A stretch of DNA of 64,000 bases from Deinococcus multiflagellatus (GTDB lineage: Bacteria; Deinococcota; Deinococci; Deinococcales; Deinococcaceae), in contig NZ_JAIQXV010000003.1 in the NCBI RefSeq assembly GCF_020166415.1, positions 1-64,000 on the forward strand. The letters run 5' to 3'. Shown here piece after piece: positions 26,725 to 39,978 of this stretch (position 1 is its first letter; each line of letters starts with the position of its first letter). Under the pieces are notes generated by a model, which searched no databases, was not told where the DNA came from, and was given only the letters and a program-made list of their open reading frames with translations. The position numbers and the translations under genes were made by a program.

Positions 26725-27219
26725 TCAGTTCAGGGTGATCTTGGTGGCGTTCAGGGTTTTGCTGGTCTCGTCAATCTTGCCTTCCACAGCGACCTTGGCG
26801 TCAGCGCGGTCGGTGCCGAAGAATTCCTCGGCGGTGGTGGCGCCGCCTTCGTACACGGTCTCCGGCGAAACCTTGACCGCGTAGTTGGCGTCGTTCTCGT
26901 TCAGGGTAAAGCTCTGGCCCGTGCCGTTAAAGTCGGTCACGGTGCCTTCCAGCCCGTTGCCCATCGCCATGTCCATCTCTTCGCTCGCGTTGGCGTCGTC
27001 GTTGTTGGTCAGGGTGCTGTCGGCGCCGGAATCCGCCGGGTCGTTGGCCGCGTCGGTGGTGTCGGTCGTGGCCGTATCGGTGCTGGTGTCGGCGGTGCCC
27101 ACGTCGCTGGTGTCGGTTGAGGTGGTCGTGGTCTCGGTGGTGGTGGTCGCGGCGTCGTTCTTGGGCGCGCAGGACGCGAGCAGGGCAGCGGTGAGCAGAA
27201 CCAGCAGGGTCGGTTTCAT
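26725..27219 (-). CDS. Acidic Thr/Asp-rich lipoprotein with OB-fold-like (DUF5666-type) domain
   Basis: 164 residues. Residues 1-16 are a lipoprotein signal; the lipobox LLASC makes Cys17 the lipidated residue. A linker of about 65 residues rich in Thr, Asp and Ala (about 20-85) follows, then a short beta-barrel-like domain (GTVTDFNGTGQSFTL onward) similar to DUF5666-type OB-fold proteins. It is thus exported and tethered to the membrane, with a flexible acidic stalk. The start at 27219 is chosen for the signal peptide. Function unknown. Confidence 0.75.
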   Translation of the reverse strand: MKPTLLVLLTAALLASCAPKNDAATTTTETTTTSTDTSDVGTADTSTDTATTDTTDAANDPADSGADSTLTNNDDANASEEMDMAMGNGLEGTVTDFNGTGQSFTLNENDANYAVKVSPETVYEGGATTAEEFFGTDRADAKVAVEGKIDETSKTLNATKITLN

Positions 27220-27546
27220 GCCTGCCATCTTCCCGGCTAAGTGGGAACACGGCGTGAGCAGAAAGGCACTAAACCTTTACCTCCTTTGCGTTCAGTTCAT
27301 AGCGGAGCCCACAGTCATTTTGCCCTTTTCACCGTAAAGCGCAGGGCTGCGGCGCCGGAACATGCGGCGGTTTCCCGGATGTGCTGGCGGGCCCCCGTGC
27401 GCCTGAACCGGTGCCTGATGGGGCGTTGGGGCAGACGCCAGGTGAGGGTCAGCGGCCAGCCCGCATGCCGCCCCCCTGCCAGACGCGGCGGCCACTCCTG
27501 CCGGTCTTGGGCCAGAGGCGGCTGAGCCCCTCACCCGGTTTGGCGC
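27220..27546. other. Intergenic, no gene supported
   Basis: 327 bp between the lipoprotein gene and the end of clpA, both on the minus strand. Short frames on both strands show no recognisable content. It should contain the lipoprotein promoter, which I could not place with confidence. Confidence 0.4.
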
Positions 27547-29769
<2,223 letters not shown>

Positions 29770-29800
29770 GTGCGCCTCCGGGGGCCGCGCGCTGGGTGCT

Positions 29801-30109
29801 TCATTCCGGCTCCGCCACCACCCGCAGCGGGTGGCCTTCCTGCCGGGCGTGGGCCGTGACCTGCGCCACCTTGGTCTCGGCCACGTCGCGCGGGTACACG
29901 CCCGCCATCCCCTGACCCTTGCGGTGCACCGCCAGCATGATCAGTTCGGCGTCCTGCTCGCCCTTGCGAAAGTAGCGCCGCAGCACCATCACCACGAAGT
30001 CCATGGGCGTGTAGTCGTCGTTCAGCAGCAGCACCCGAAACAGCCGGGGCTTCTCGGTGTGCGTGCGCTCCAGTGTCTGGGTCTGGCCCTGCTCCTCCCG
30101 GCGCGTCAT
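29801..30109 (-). CDS. clpS: ATP-dependent Clp protease adaptor ClpS
   Basis: 102 residues. ClpS delivers N-degron substrates to ClpA. The family signature [17 protein letters not shown] (containing the Asn and Asp that grip the N-terminal residue) and the [21 protein letters not shown] helix are present. The start at 30109 has TACACT 6 nt upstream and no SD, so this operon's mRNA may be leaderless at clpS, while clpA uses a proper SD. The N-terminal about 25 residues, before the fold, are polar and Thr/Glu-rich. Confidence 0.93.
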   Translation of the reverse strand: MTRREEQGQTQTLERTHTEKPRLFRVLLLNDDYTPMDFVVMVLRRYFRKGEQDAELIMLAVHRKGQGMAGVYPRDVAETKVAQVTAHARQEGHPLRVVAEPE

Positions 30110-30183
30110 GGGGCGAGTGTAGCGGCCCGTGCCCGGGGCGGGCAGGAACACGCCTTACGGTGTGGGCGCGCGGAAGAGCAAAG

Positions 30184-30207
30184 CGCCCCTCCCAGGGCGG
30201 AGGGGCG
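30184..30207 (-). terminator. Terminator after LEA-like gene
   Basis: A 9-bp GC-rich stem (30184-30192 with 30199-30207), on the minus strand followed by CTTTGCTCTT. It lies 20 bp after the stop codon of the LEA-like gene and before clpS. Confidence 0.65.
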
Positions 30208-30226
30208 GGGAGAGAGGCGTGAAGTA

Positions 30227-30910
30227 TCAGGCTTTGCCGTTGCTGCCGGGCTTGGGCCCCGTGCCCGCATTGCCCTGCTGGCCCTGGTTCGCCTGGGGCT
30301 GGGGGCCCTGGCCTGCTGCGCCTTGGGCTGGGGCGCTGCCCTGGGCCGGGGTGCTGGCGGGTTGGCCGGCGGGTTTCTGGGCGTTCTGATCCTGGGTGCT
30401 CTGGCCCGCACCCTGCGCGGCTGTCTGGGCTGCGGTCTTGGCCCCCTCGGCGGCCTGCTGCGCGCCCGCTTTCAGGTCGCTGTCGGCCTGCGCGGCGCCC
30501 GCCTTGGCCTCGGCCTTCAGGTCTTGGGCCTTGTCGCTGGCGGTCTGGGCCACGCCCTGGGCAGCGGCCCCGGCCTGCGTGGCGGCGCTGCTCACGGCCG
30601 TTTTCACGTCGCCGGCCACGTCCTTGGCCTTTTCGGCGGCGGCCTGCACCCCGCCCGAGGCGGCGGCGTCCTTGACCTCACCGGCTTTCTCGGCCAGCAC
30701 GGCGCCCGCGTCCTTGGCGGCCTCCTTGGTCTTTTCCCAGCCCTTGGTCACGCTCTGGCCCACGTCGTGCGCGGCGTCTTTCAGGCCCAGTTCGGCCAGC
30801 TTGGCGTCCAGGGCGCGGCGGTTCTGCTCGCGGCTGAAGTAGTACGCACCGGCGCCCACCAGGGCACCCAGGACCAGCAGACGTTTCAGGGGAAAATGAT
30901 GCTCTCTCAT
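30227..30910 (-). CDS. LEA-like/YtxH-type protein, membrane-anchored
   Basis: 227 residues. A short hydrophobic segment (about 9-25, LLVLGALVGAGAYYF) is followed by a long, highly charged Ala/Lys/Glu/Asp helix (about 30-165) built of repeats such as AAEKAKDVAGDVKTA, the 11-mer-like pattern of late-embryogenesis-abundant group 3 proteins, and then a disordered Gln/Pro/Gly-rich tail. It is likely an intrinsically disordered protein that folds on drying. Deinococci carry LEA-type proteins linked to desiccation tolerance, so a similar role is plausible but not shown. TAGGCT lies 7 nt before the ATG (leaderless). Confidence 0.7.
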   Translation of the reverse strand: MREHHFPLKRLLVLGALVGAGAYYFSREQNRRALDAKLAELGLKDAAHDVGQSVTKGWEKTKEAAKDAGAVLAEKAGEVKDAAASGGVQAAAEKAKDVAGDVKTAVSSAATQAGAAAQGVAQTASDKAQDLKAEAKAGAAQADSDLKAGAQQAAEGAKTAAQTAAQGAGQSTQDQNAQKPAGQPASTPAQGSAPAQGAAGQGPQPQANQGQQGNAGTGPKPGSNGKA

Positions 30911-31255
30911 GAGAAAGAGCCTACGCCCCCCTCATCTGTGCGGGATGAGCCGCAATTTACAGGCGGTTCACGCCGGAGGGCCAGGGGAAGGGGGCAGGGT
31001 AGAGGTAGACCCCGGTCAAGCCGTTTATGTCAACGCTTTCATTCAAGCGGCGCGGGAAGGAAAATGAATGCCCGGCGTGGCGTGGGAGACCCGGTTTCTG
31101 TTCCTTGTGCCGTGCGGCACAGACGGCAGCCTGTCTGATGTGGCTTCCGGATGACAGCCCCTGCACTTCGGCGCTTCCACGCCTCTGCGTCCGCGTTGTT
31201 CCTTCGCCCTCCGTTCGGGTGCACCAGTGCTTCCAGAACGGATAAGCCGCAATCC
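30911..31255. other. Intergenic, no gene supported
   Basis: 345 bp between two minus-strand genes. It has a slightly lower GC content and weak inverted repeats such as GTGCCGTGCGGCAC near 31110. Open frames on the minus strand look like shadow readings. No gene could be supported. Confidence 0.45.
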
Positions 31256-31630
31256 CTATCCGTCCACCGGCAGGCCCAGGCGGCGGGCAAGGTCCTCGCT
31301 CAGAATCCAGTCTTCGGGTTCGTCCAGGCCCTGCACCTGCACCAGCACGCAGCCGCGCTCCAGATAAAAGGCCACGATCTTGGCCCAGGCTTCGGCCTCG
31401 GATCCCGCTTCTTCCTCAATGTCTTCCAGGGTGCCCCACAGGTCGCCGTCCACCTCGGCGCTGCGCAGGGCTTCGGCGTGGCCGCTGAGCACCCAGGCGT
31501 CCACCACCTCATCCGGGGCGTAGGTCTGGCCCGGCTGGCGCAGGTCCAGGCGGTCGCCACGCTCGTACAGGCCGGCCAGAAAGGCGTCCCAGGCGTCGGG
31601 GCTCAGGGTGATCGGGGCGCGGGCACTCAC
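31256..31630 (-). CDS. Hypothetical acidic protein, 124 aa
   Basis: I do not recognise the family. The protein is acidic and alternating helix-strand: [42 protein letters not shown], and [23 protein letters not shown]. No membrane or signal segment. The start is well supported: TACACT is 7 nt before the GTG at 31630, so a leaderless transcript begins here; longer readings extend over the DUF1517 gene's promoter region. The gene is divergent from the Gly-rich exported protein. Confidence 0.65.
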   Translation of the reverse strand: MSARAPITLSPDAWDAFLAGLYERGDRLDLRQPGQTYAPDEVVDAWVLSGHAEALRSAEVDGDLWGTLEDIEEEAGSEAEAWAKIVAFYLERGCVLVQVQGLDEPEDWILSEDLARRLGLPVDG

Positions 31631-31761
31631 GCCGGTCAGTGTACGCCGCCTCTGCCGGGGGCAGCCCAGGGCGCACCGGCGCGGTCCTTTGTGAACAAAA
31701 CCGCCAAAAACCCCATAAGAAACGGTGCAGGCACCCTTCTGGGCGGCCGGTAGACTGCGGT

Positions 31762-32742
31762 ATGACCGCACCGTCTGCCCTTCTTGCCACGCTGCGCCGC
31801 TTTCTGCTGCTGATCCTGCTGTTGCCCCCGCTGCTGGGGCTGGCCCACGCGCAGTCCGGCGGCGGGTTTGGGGGCCGCAGCTCTGGCAGTTCGGGCGGAG
31901 GGTACGGCGGTGGCGGCTACAGCAGTCCCTCGCGTGGTGGGGGGTACGGGGGCGGCTACAGCGGTGGGTACGGCGGCGGGTATGGCGGCGGCTACAGCGG
32001 GCCCATCATCATTGGTGGCGGCGGCTACGGCGGCGGCTTTGGGTACGGCGGGGGCGGCGGCTTTGGCTTGATCGGCCTGCTGATTCTGGGCGGCGTGGTG
32101 TTCATGGTGGTGGGCGCCATGCGCCGGGGGCTGGGAGGCGGCGGCGCGCGTGGCCTGGGCGCGGTGAGCGGCACCGCGCAGGCCCTGAGCGTGCAACTGC
32201 TGCTGGCCGAGGGCGACGAGGTCAAGCGCGCCCTGGCCCGCGTGGCCCAGACCGGCGACCCCGACACCAACGAGGGCCTGACCCGCATGCTGCAGGAGGC
32301 CGCGCTGGTGCTGCTGCGCCACCCTGACCGCTGGGTGTACGGCCACGTGCAGCGTGCCCAGGGTTCGGCGGCCACCGCCGACAGTCAGGTGGGCGCCTGG
32401 GCCACGCAGGCCCGCGCCGCCTTTACCGAGCAGACCACCAGCAACTACCAGAACAACGACCCCCGCAGCGGCTACGCGCACCGCGAGGACTACACCTTTC
32501 AGCACGAGGCCGGCGACCAGTACCTCGCCGTGACCATCGCCGTGGCGGCCCACGCCCTGGCCGCCCTGCCCCCGGCAGGCGTGACCACCGCCCAGGAGGC
32601 CCGCGCCGCCCTGAGCGCCATCAGCAGTGTGACCCCCGGCGACCTGATCCGCGCCGAGGTGATCTGGAGCCCCGACGCCCCCGGCGAATTCCTCAGCGAA
32701 GACGAGGCCATCCAGAAATACCCTGATTTGACGCGGCTGTAA
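31762..32742 (+). CDS. DUF1517-type exported protein with Gly/Tyr-rich region
   Basis: 326 residues. A signal peptide (about 1-30, [19 protein letters not shown]) precedes a Gly/Tyr/Ser-rich stretch (about 32-100, many GGGYGG units). A membrane helix follows (about 103-119, [17 protein letters not shown]), then a soluble domain of about 200 residues matching DUF1517 with [22 protein letters not shown]. Deinococcus and cyanobacteria have such proteins; function unknown. The -10 box TAGACT at 31751 is 5 nt from the ATG. A hairpin terminator follows the stop. Confidence 0.8.
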   Translation: MTAPSALLATLRRFLLLILLLPPLLGLAHAQSGGGFGGRSSGSSGGGYGGGGYSSPSRGGGYGGGYSGGYGGGYGGGYSGPIIIGGGGYGGGFGYGGGGGFGLIGLLILGGVVFMVVGAMRRGLGGGGARGLGAVSGTAQALSVQLLLAEGDEVKRALARVAQTGDPDTNEGLTRMLQEAALVLLRHPDRWVYGHVQRAQGSAATADSQVGAWATQARAAFTEQTTSNYQNNDPRSGYAHREDYTFQHEAGDQYLAVTIAVAAHALAALPPAGVTTAQEARAALSAISSVTPGDLIRAEVIWSPDAPGEFLSEDEAIQKYPDLTRL

Positions 32743-32751
32743 GAGAAAAGG

Positions 32752-32788
32752 AGGCTGGGCGCCCGGGAAAAGTGGGGGCGCCCAGCCT
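32752..32788 (+). terminator. Terminator of DUF1517 gene
   Basis: A perfect 12-bp stem (32752-32763 with 32777-32788) begins 10 bp after the stop codon. It has GC-rich arms but no strong T-run after it. Confidence 0.6.
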
Positions 32789-32986
32789 CTCGCTGTGATG
32801 GGGGAGGGGGAGAGGGGGTTTCAGCGGTGCCCCTTGGCCCGGTAGCGCACAAGACCCAGACCCCCTTCTCTTGCCAAACAGTCCACTCTAGGCCCCCAGC
32901 CGCCCACCGCTGTACGCCGTCCCACAAAGCGCCGCGCTGTCTCTGCCCACTGAACTGCACGCCAATGGTTGCCCCGCAAACTTGGG

Positions 32987-32992
32987 TATAAC
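32987..32992 (+). promoter_or_regulatory. -10 box for catalase gene
   Basis: TATAAC ends 6 nt before the ATG at 32999. No SD is present, so the catalase mRNA is probably leaderless. No -35 of consensus quality is seen at 16-18 nt, which could mean an activator is needed. Confidence 0.5.
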
Positions 32993-32998
32993 CGGCGT

Positions 32999-34645
<1,647 letters not shown>

Positions 34646-34661
34646 AGACCAAGCCGCGCCG

Positions 34662-34712
34662 AAACAGTCCCGCCCGCAGGCCAGGAGGCATCTGCGGGCG
34701 GGACTGTTTTGT
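34662..34712 (+). terminator. Very strong rho-independent terminator of catalase gene
   Basis: A perfect 18-bp stem (34662-34679 with 34692-34709), 12-nt loop, followed by TTGTTCT. It starts 17 bp after the katA stop. Confidence 0.9.
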
Positions 34713-34800
34713 TCTGGCCTCCTCTGGCCCCCGCCGTCCACCCCGGCTCTGCGAGGCCCCGCACGGTTGCCCAGGCCTTACCTGCCTATCCTGGCCCCTG

Positions 34801-35127
34801 ATGGCCCGCCACCGCGCCGATTCCGCCTGGCCCCCGCCGCCCCGCGCGCCGCAGCGCTGCGCCCTGTGCGGGCGCGAGGTCCCGCAGCTGACCGAACACC
34901 ACCTGTTGCCCCGCTCGCAAGGCCGCCGCCAGGGCCTGAAGGCAACCGAACTGCCCACCGCCCTGCTGTGCCCGCCCTGCCACAAGTTCCTGCACCGCAC
35001 CTTCACCAACGCCGAACTGGCCCGCGACTACGCCGATCTGGACGCCCTGCGCGCCCACGAAGACGTGGCCCGCTTCGTGGCCTGGATTCGCAAGCAGCCG
35101 GCCACCAAAGCGGTGCGGGTGAGGTAA
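34801..35127 (+). CDS. HNH endonuclease-fold protein
   Basis: 108 residues. A pair of Cys (CALCGR), then HHLLPRS, then [10 protein letters not shown] form the HNH zinc-finger/active-site arrangement, with the His in HHLLPRS as catalytic. The C terminus is a short helical region. Small stand-alone HNH proteins of this type are common in bacteria and their target is unknown; no intron, phage or restriction partner lies nearby. TATCCT ends 8 nt before the ATG (leaderless). Confidence 0.8.
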   Translation: MARHRADSAWPPPPRAPQRCALCGREVPQLTEHHLLPRSQGRRQGLKATELPTALLCPPCHKFLHRTFTNAELARDYADLDALRAHEDVARFVAWIRKQPATKAVRVR

Positions 35128-35140
35128 GAGGCCGAGGGCT

Positions 35141-35203
35141 ATGAGCCATGGGCCATGAGCTTTGGGGGTTGTCCCCATGGCTCATGGCCCAGAGCTCATG
35201 GCC
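35141..35203. repeat. Nested alternative hairpins between convergent genes
   Basis: Two perfect or near-perfect inverted pairs share the same DNA: 35141-35152 pairs with 35173-35184 (12 bp perfect), while 35151-35166 pairs with 35188-35203 (one mismatch in 16). The arms contain repeated CCATGAGC units. They lie between the HNH gene and the convergent cytochrome c gene, so they may act as a terminator region in either direction. Confidence 0.55.
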
Positions 35204-35902
35204 TTATTTCAGCGTGCCCACATACGCCGACACCGCCGCCAGATCCGCGTCCGTCATGGGCTTCAGGGCAATGCGCATGGCGTCGGGGTAGGCGATGCCC
35301 ACGGGGGGCATGGCGCGGTAAGACTTCAGGGCCGCCAGGGTGGCCGCTTCGCCCAGCCCGGCGATGCTGGGAATGCCCAGGGCCTCGGCCCCCTGGCCGT
35401 CCTCGCCGTGGCACACCGCGCAGGCCAGGATGTTGCGGGCCGGGGCACCCTCCAGGTACAGCGCCTTGCCCCGCGCCAGCGGGGTCGCTGCGGCGGCGGG
35501 CGTGGTCGTGGCGGGCGGGGTGCTCGGGGGCGGGGTGGGCACGGGCGCAGTGGGCGGCGCCCCCGCCTGGGCGTAGTGCGCCGCCAAGTCCACGATGTCC
35601 TGGTCAGACAGGCGCGCGGCCACGCCCTGCATCACGGGGTGCCGCCGGGCGCCGCTGCGGTAGGCCACCAGCGCCGCCTGGGTCTGTGCGGCGGGGCGGC
35701 CGGTCAGGTCTGGCGCGCGGCCAGAAGGACCGTGACAACCGGCGCACGACGCGGCGAGGGTGGCGCCCCGGGCCGCGCTGGGCGCTGCCGCGTTCAGGGC
35801 GGGGGCAGACGCCGGGGCCGTCTGCGCGAACACCACCGAGGCCAGCAGCAGCGCGGGCAGACCAGCAACAGTAAGGCGGACCGGCGGAGAGAACGTGCCC
35901 AT
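35204..35902 (-). CDS. Diheme cytochrome c
   Basis: 232 residues. A signal peptide (about 1-27) is followed by two heme c binding sites: CAGCH in the N-terminal half and CAVCH in the C-terminal half, separated by a Pro/Thr/Ala linker of about 30 residues. The Met and His axial ligand areas fit a c4-like or thiosulfate-type electron carrier. It works in the periplasm. GGAGG lies 6 nt before the ATG at 35902, so unlike many neighbours this gene has an SD. Downstream is PAP2 on the same strand upstream of it, with separate expression likely. Redox partners are not in the window. Confidence 0.85.
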   Translation of the reverse strand: MGTFSPPVRLTVAGLPALLLASVVFAQTAPASAPALNAAAPSAARGATLAASCAGCHGPSGRAPDLTGRPAAQTQAALVAYRSGARRHPVMQGVAARLSDQDIVDLAAHYAQAGAPPTAPVPTPPPSTPPATTTPAAAATPLARGKALYLEGAPARNILACAVCHGEDGQGAEALGIPSIAGLGEAATLAALKSYRAMPPVGIAYPDAMRIALKPMTDADLAAVSAYVGTLK

Positions 35903-35946
35903 AACCAACCTCCAGAAATAGGGGTGCGGTGACCTGCGGATGTGGC

Positions 35947-36771
35947 CTAGTGTACGGGCTGCGCGGCCGGGGCCGTGGCCGCCACCTGCGCCGGCATCCA
36001 GCGGCGCAGCAGCGTGGGCACCACCCAGGCGGCCGTGGCGACCAGCAGGGCGTAGCGCACCGCGCGCCCCAGCGGCAGATCTTTGATGCTCTCGGGCAGG
36101 GCGCCCAGGCCGAAATACACGGCGAACACCAGCATCAGGCCCACCACTGCCACGATCAGGCGCCCCGCGACATCGCGCGGGGGAGTGAAGGTGGGGCGCA
36201 CCGCCCAGAAGCCCGCCAGCAGCCCCAGCCCGGCGCCCACCTCGCGGGGGCTTCCGGCCGGCATGAGCGCAGCGGCCAGCAGCACCAGGGCCGGGGGCAG
36301 CCAGCGGCCCAGCGCGTGGTCTGGAAAGTGGCCGCGTGCCCCCAGGGCCGCAAAGCAGACGCCCAGCAGCAGGCCCACAACCGTGTCGCTGGGGTAGTGC
36401 ACATGCAGGGCGAGGCGCGAGAGGCTGATCAGGGCCACCAGCGCGGCGGCCACGGACCAGAACCAGGGCCGCCCGATCTGCGCCGCCATGCCCAGGTACA
36501 GCGTGGCGCTCATCTGCGCGTGCCCGCTGGGCAGGCCCGGTCCCCCGGCCGTGGCCTTGGCGGCTTCCGAGGCCACGCTGGGGTCGCTCCAGAAGGGGCG
36601 CGGCAGGTCCAGGCCGTATTTCAGGGCGGTGTTGGTCAGGTAGCTCAGGGCAAAGGCGATGCCCAGGTCCCGCCCCCCAGACGGCCGCACCAGCCAGGTG
36701 TACAGGGCCAGCGCCACGATAAAGACCTCGTCACGACCCAGGTTCGTGACCATCAACCAGAAACTGTCCAT
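35947..36771 (-). CDS. PAP2-superfamily phosphatase
   Basis: 274 residues, membrane-embedded. The three acid-phosphatase motifs are visible: KYGLDLPRP (motif 1), PSGHAQ (motif 2) and [12 protein letters not shown] (motif 3, with His and Asp). About six membrane helices span residues 17-260. It is probably an undecaprenyl-diphosphate or lipid-phosphate phosphatase. The cytochrome c gene starts 45 bp downstream on the same strand. The start ATG at 36771 is preceded by CACAAT 8 nt upstream, a plausible -10. Confidence 0.88.
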   Translation of the reverse strand: MDSFWLMVTNLGRDEVFIVALALYTWLVRPSGGRDLGIAFALSYLTNTALKYGLDLPRPFWSDPSVASEAAKATAGGPGLPSGHAQMSATLYLGMAAQIGRPWFWSVAAALVALISLSRLALHVHYPSDTVVGLLLGVCFAALGARGHFPDHALGRWLPPALVLLAAALMPAGSPREVGAGLGLLAGFWAVRPTFTPPRDVAGRLIVAVVGLMLVFAVYFGLGALPESIKDLPLGRAVRYALLVATAAWVVPTLLRRWMPAQVAATAPAAQPVH

Positions 36772-36889
36772 GAGCTTACATTGTGCCTGATTCCAGCGGC
36801 GGGGTAAGGGGGCTGGGCTAAGTGGCTGCCCACCCGGCCCCCCCAGCGCCGCCAGGCCCTGAAACGCGCCGGTTCAGGGCAGGGCGCGG

Positions 36890-36895
36890 TAAACT
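36890..36895 (+). promoter_or_regulatory. -10 box for ABC ATPase gene
   Basis: TAAACT lies 7 nt before the ATG at 36903, with no SD between; a leaderless transcript is likely. Confidence 0.5.
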
Positions 36896-36902
36896 GCGGG
36901 GT

Positions 36903-38477
<1,575 letters not shown>

Positions 38478-39078
38478 GGCCGCACTGGGTTGGGGCGCTC
38501 CTGCTGGGTGGTGGGGGCGCTTTTGGTTGAGGGTGTTTGGGGGGAGGAGGGCGATTTTGTTTGCTTGTTTGCCCCACCCCCCCCAGCCCCCCTACCCCGG
38601 AGGGGCAGGGGGGAGCGACGTTCGCACTGGGCAAGAGTTTCTACTGGCGTCGGCTGGGGTTGCGCGACCAAGTGACGTGTCCGGCCTCGACGCCATCCGC
38701 TGGTAACGCGCAATGGCCCGCGCCCTTCGGGCACGACGGCCTCGTCTGGACCTGGGCGGTCAGGGGGCAAGGGAACTTGGTGCGGCCCAGAAGGTTCTAC
38801 TTTTGAAAAACACAACGGCCAAATGCCGAAGCTGCTTTTCAAAGTAGAACCTCGTGCCCTCAGCGTCCCCACCCTTCACCCCTACGGGGCGAGCAACGGA
38901 AGCCGTCGTGCGCGCAGCGCGCGGGCGTGAGGCGATGGGCGGAGGCGGACCACGGCGTACATCGCGGGGCGAAGGAGGGCCGCCATAAATCGTCAGTCAA
39001 CGTTGCCCAGTGCGAACGTTGCTCCCCCCTGCCCCTCCGGGGTAGGGGGGCTGGGGCAAACAAGCAAACAAAATCGCC
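38478..39078. other. Gene-free region holding the inverted repeat
   Basis: This 601-bp stretch lies between the convergent ABC ATPase and DMT exporter genes. Nearly all of it is the inverted repeat pair (copies A and B). No gene is seen. Confidence 0.7.
38539..38806 (+). repeat. Non-coding repeat, copy A
   Basis: A block beginning with GGGGGAGGAGGGCGATTTTG and ending near TTCTACTTTTGAAAA. It contains the C-rich palindrome CCCCCTACCCCGGAGGGG and GCCCGCGCCCTTCGGGCACG. Copy C at 43689-43940 shares long stretches at high identity; copy B at 38837-39090 is the inverted version. No protein gene fits. Three copies in 5 kb suggest a multicopy element family of the genus; it may end transcription of the ABC gene. 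Confidence 0.75.
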
Positions 39079-39090
39079 CTACTCCCCCCC
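38837..39090 (-). repeat. Non-coding repeat, copy B (inverted)
   Basis: Reverse-complement relative to copy A: it starts with TTTTCAAAGTAGAACC and ends with CAAAATCGCCCTACTCCCCC. The two copies are separated by about 30 bp, so together they form an inverted repeat with arms of roughly 250 bp that could extrude as a cruciform or make a long RNA hairpin. The middle of B is closer to copy C than A is (it shares CAACGTTGACTG). Confidence 0.75.
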
Positions 39091-39978
39091 CGCCTTCCCC
39101 CTCAACTGAATCCCCGCACTCGCCACAACCACACACCCCATCGCCACCCACTGCACCCCCGTCAACCGCTCATGCAAAAACAGCAGCCCACTCAGCGCCG
39201 CCAGTGCCGGCTCCAGGCTCATCATCACGCCGAACACCTGCGCCGGAATCGCCCGCAGCGCGCGCATTTCCAGGGTGTAGGGCAGCGCGCTCGACAGCGC
39301 CGCCACCGCGAGGCCCGAGAGCAGCACGGCGGGCGACAGCAGGGCCGGCCCCGCCTGCACCGCGCCGAAGGGCAGGGTGACCAGGGCGGCCACCACCATG
39401 CCCGCCACCACCCCAGTGCTGCCCGGCACCCGGCGCCCCACCGCCCCGCCGGCCAGGATGTAGGCGGCCCACAGCGCCCCAGCCGTCAGCGCCAGCACGA
39501 TGCCAATGGGGGACACCTGATGCGCGCCCTGGCCGCCAATGGGGGCAATCAGGGCAATGCCCACGCCCGCCAGGGCCACCCAGCCTACATCGGCGGCGCG
39601 GCGCGACAGGGCCAGGGCCAGCAGCAGCGGCCCCAGGAATTCCAGCGTGACCGCCAGCCCCAGCGGCAAAAAGCGCAGCGACTCGTAAAAGGCGAGGTTC
39701 ATCAGGCCCAGGGCGGCGCCGTAGGGGGCAATGGCGGCCCAGTCGGCGCGGGTCAGTCGGCGCAGGTTGGGGCGGAACACGGCCAGCAGCAGGGCCGCCG
39801 CCAGGGTCACGCGCAGGGTGGTGGTGCCGGCCGCGCCCAGGGTGGGAAACAGCGTCTTGGCAAAGGCGGCGCCGCCCTGAATGCTCAGCATGGCCAGCAG
39901 CAGGGCCGGAATGGGCGGCAGGCTGAAGCGCCCCGGCACCGTGGCAGCCGCGCCGGGCGCGCCCGGGTCAGTCGGCAC
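39079..39978 (-). CDS. EamA/DMT-family permease (RhtA-like)
   Basis: 299 residues, ten membrane helices in two EamA repeats (GPLLLALALSRRAADVGWVALAGVGIALIAPIGG in the first, VFGVMMSLEPALAALSGLLFLHERLTGVQW in the second). Such carriers export amino acids such as threonine or homoserine, or other metabolites. The GTG start overlaps the end of ftsW by 11 bp, so it is co-transcribed with ftsW and murD. Its substrate is not shown by sequence. Confidence 0.82.
   Translation of the reverse strand: MPTDPGAPGAAATVPGRFSLPPIPALLLAMLSIQGGAAFAKTLFPTLGAAGTTTLRVTLAAALLLAVFRPNLRRLTRADWAAIAPYGAALGLMNLAFYESLRFLPLGLAVTLEFLGPLLLALALSRRAADVGWVALAGVGIALIAPIGGQGAHQVSPIGIVLALTAGALWAAYILAGGAVGRRVPGSTGVVAGMVVAALVTLPFGAVQAGPALLSPAVLLSGLAVAALSSALPYTLEMRALRAIPAQVFGVMMSLEPALAALSGLLFLHERLTGVQWVAMGCVVVASAGIQLRGKAGGE

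Noticed and set aside
31039..31290. Minus-strand open frame of 83 codons
   Set aside because: Composition and lack of a start signal fit non-coding DNA; no similarity recognised.
38478..39078. IS element with transposase
   Set aside because: The inverted repeat has no open frame resembling a transposase, so it is kept as a non-coding repeat.
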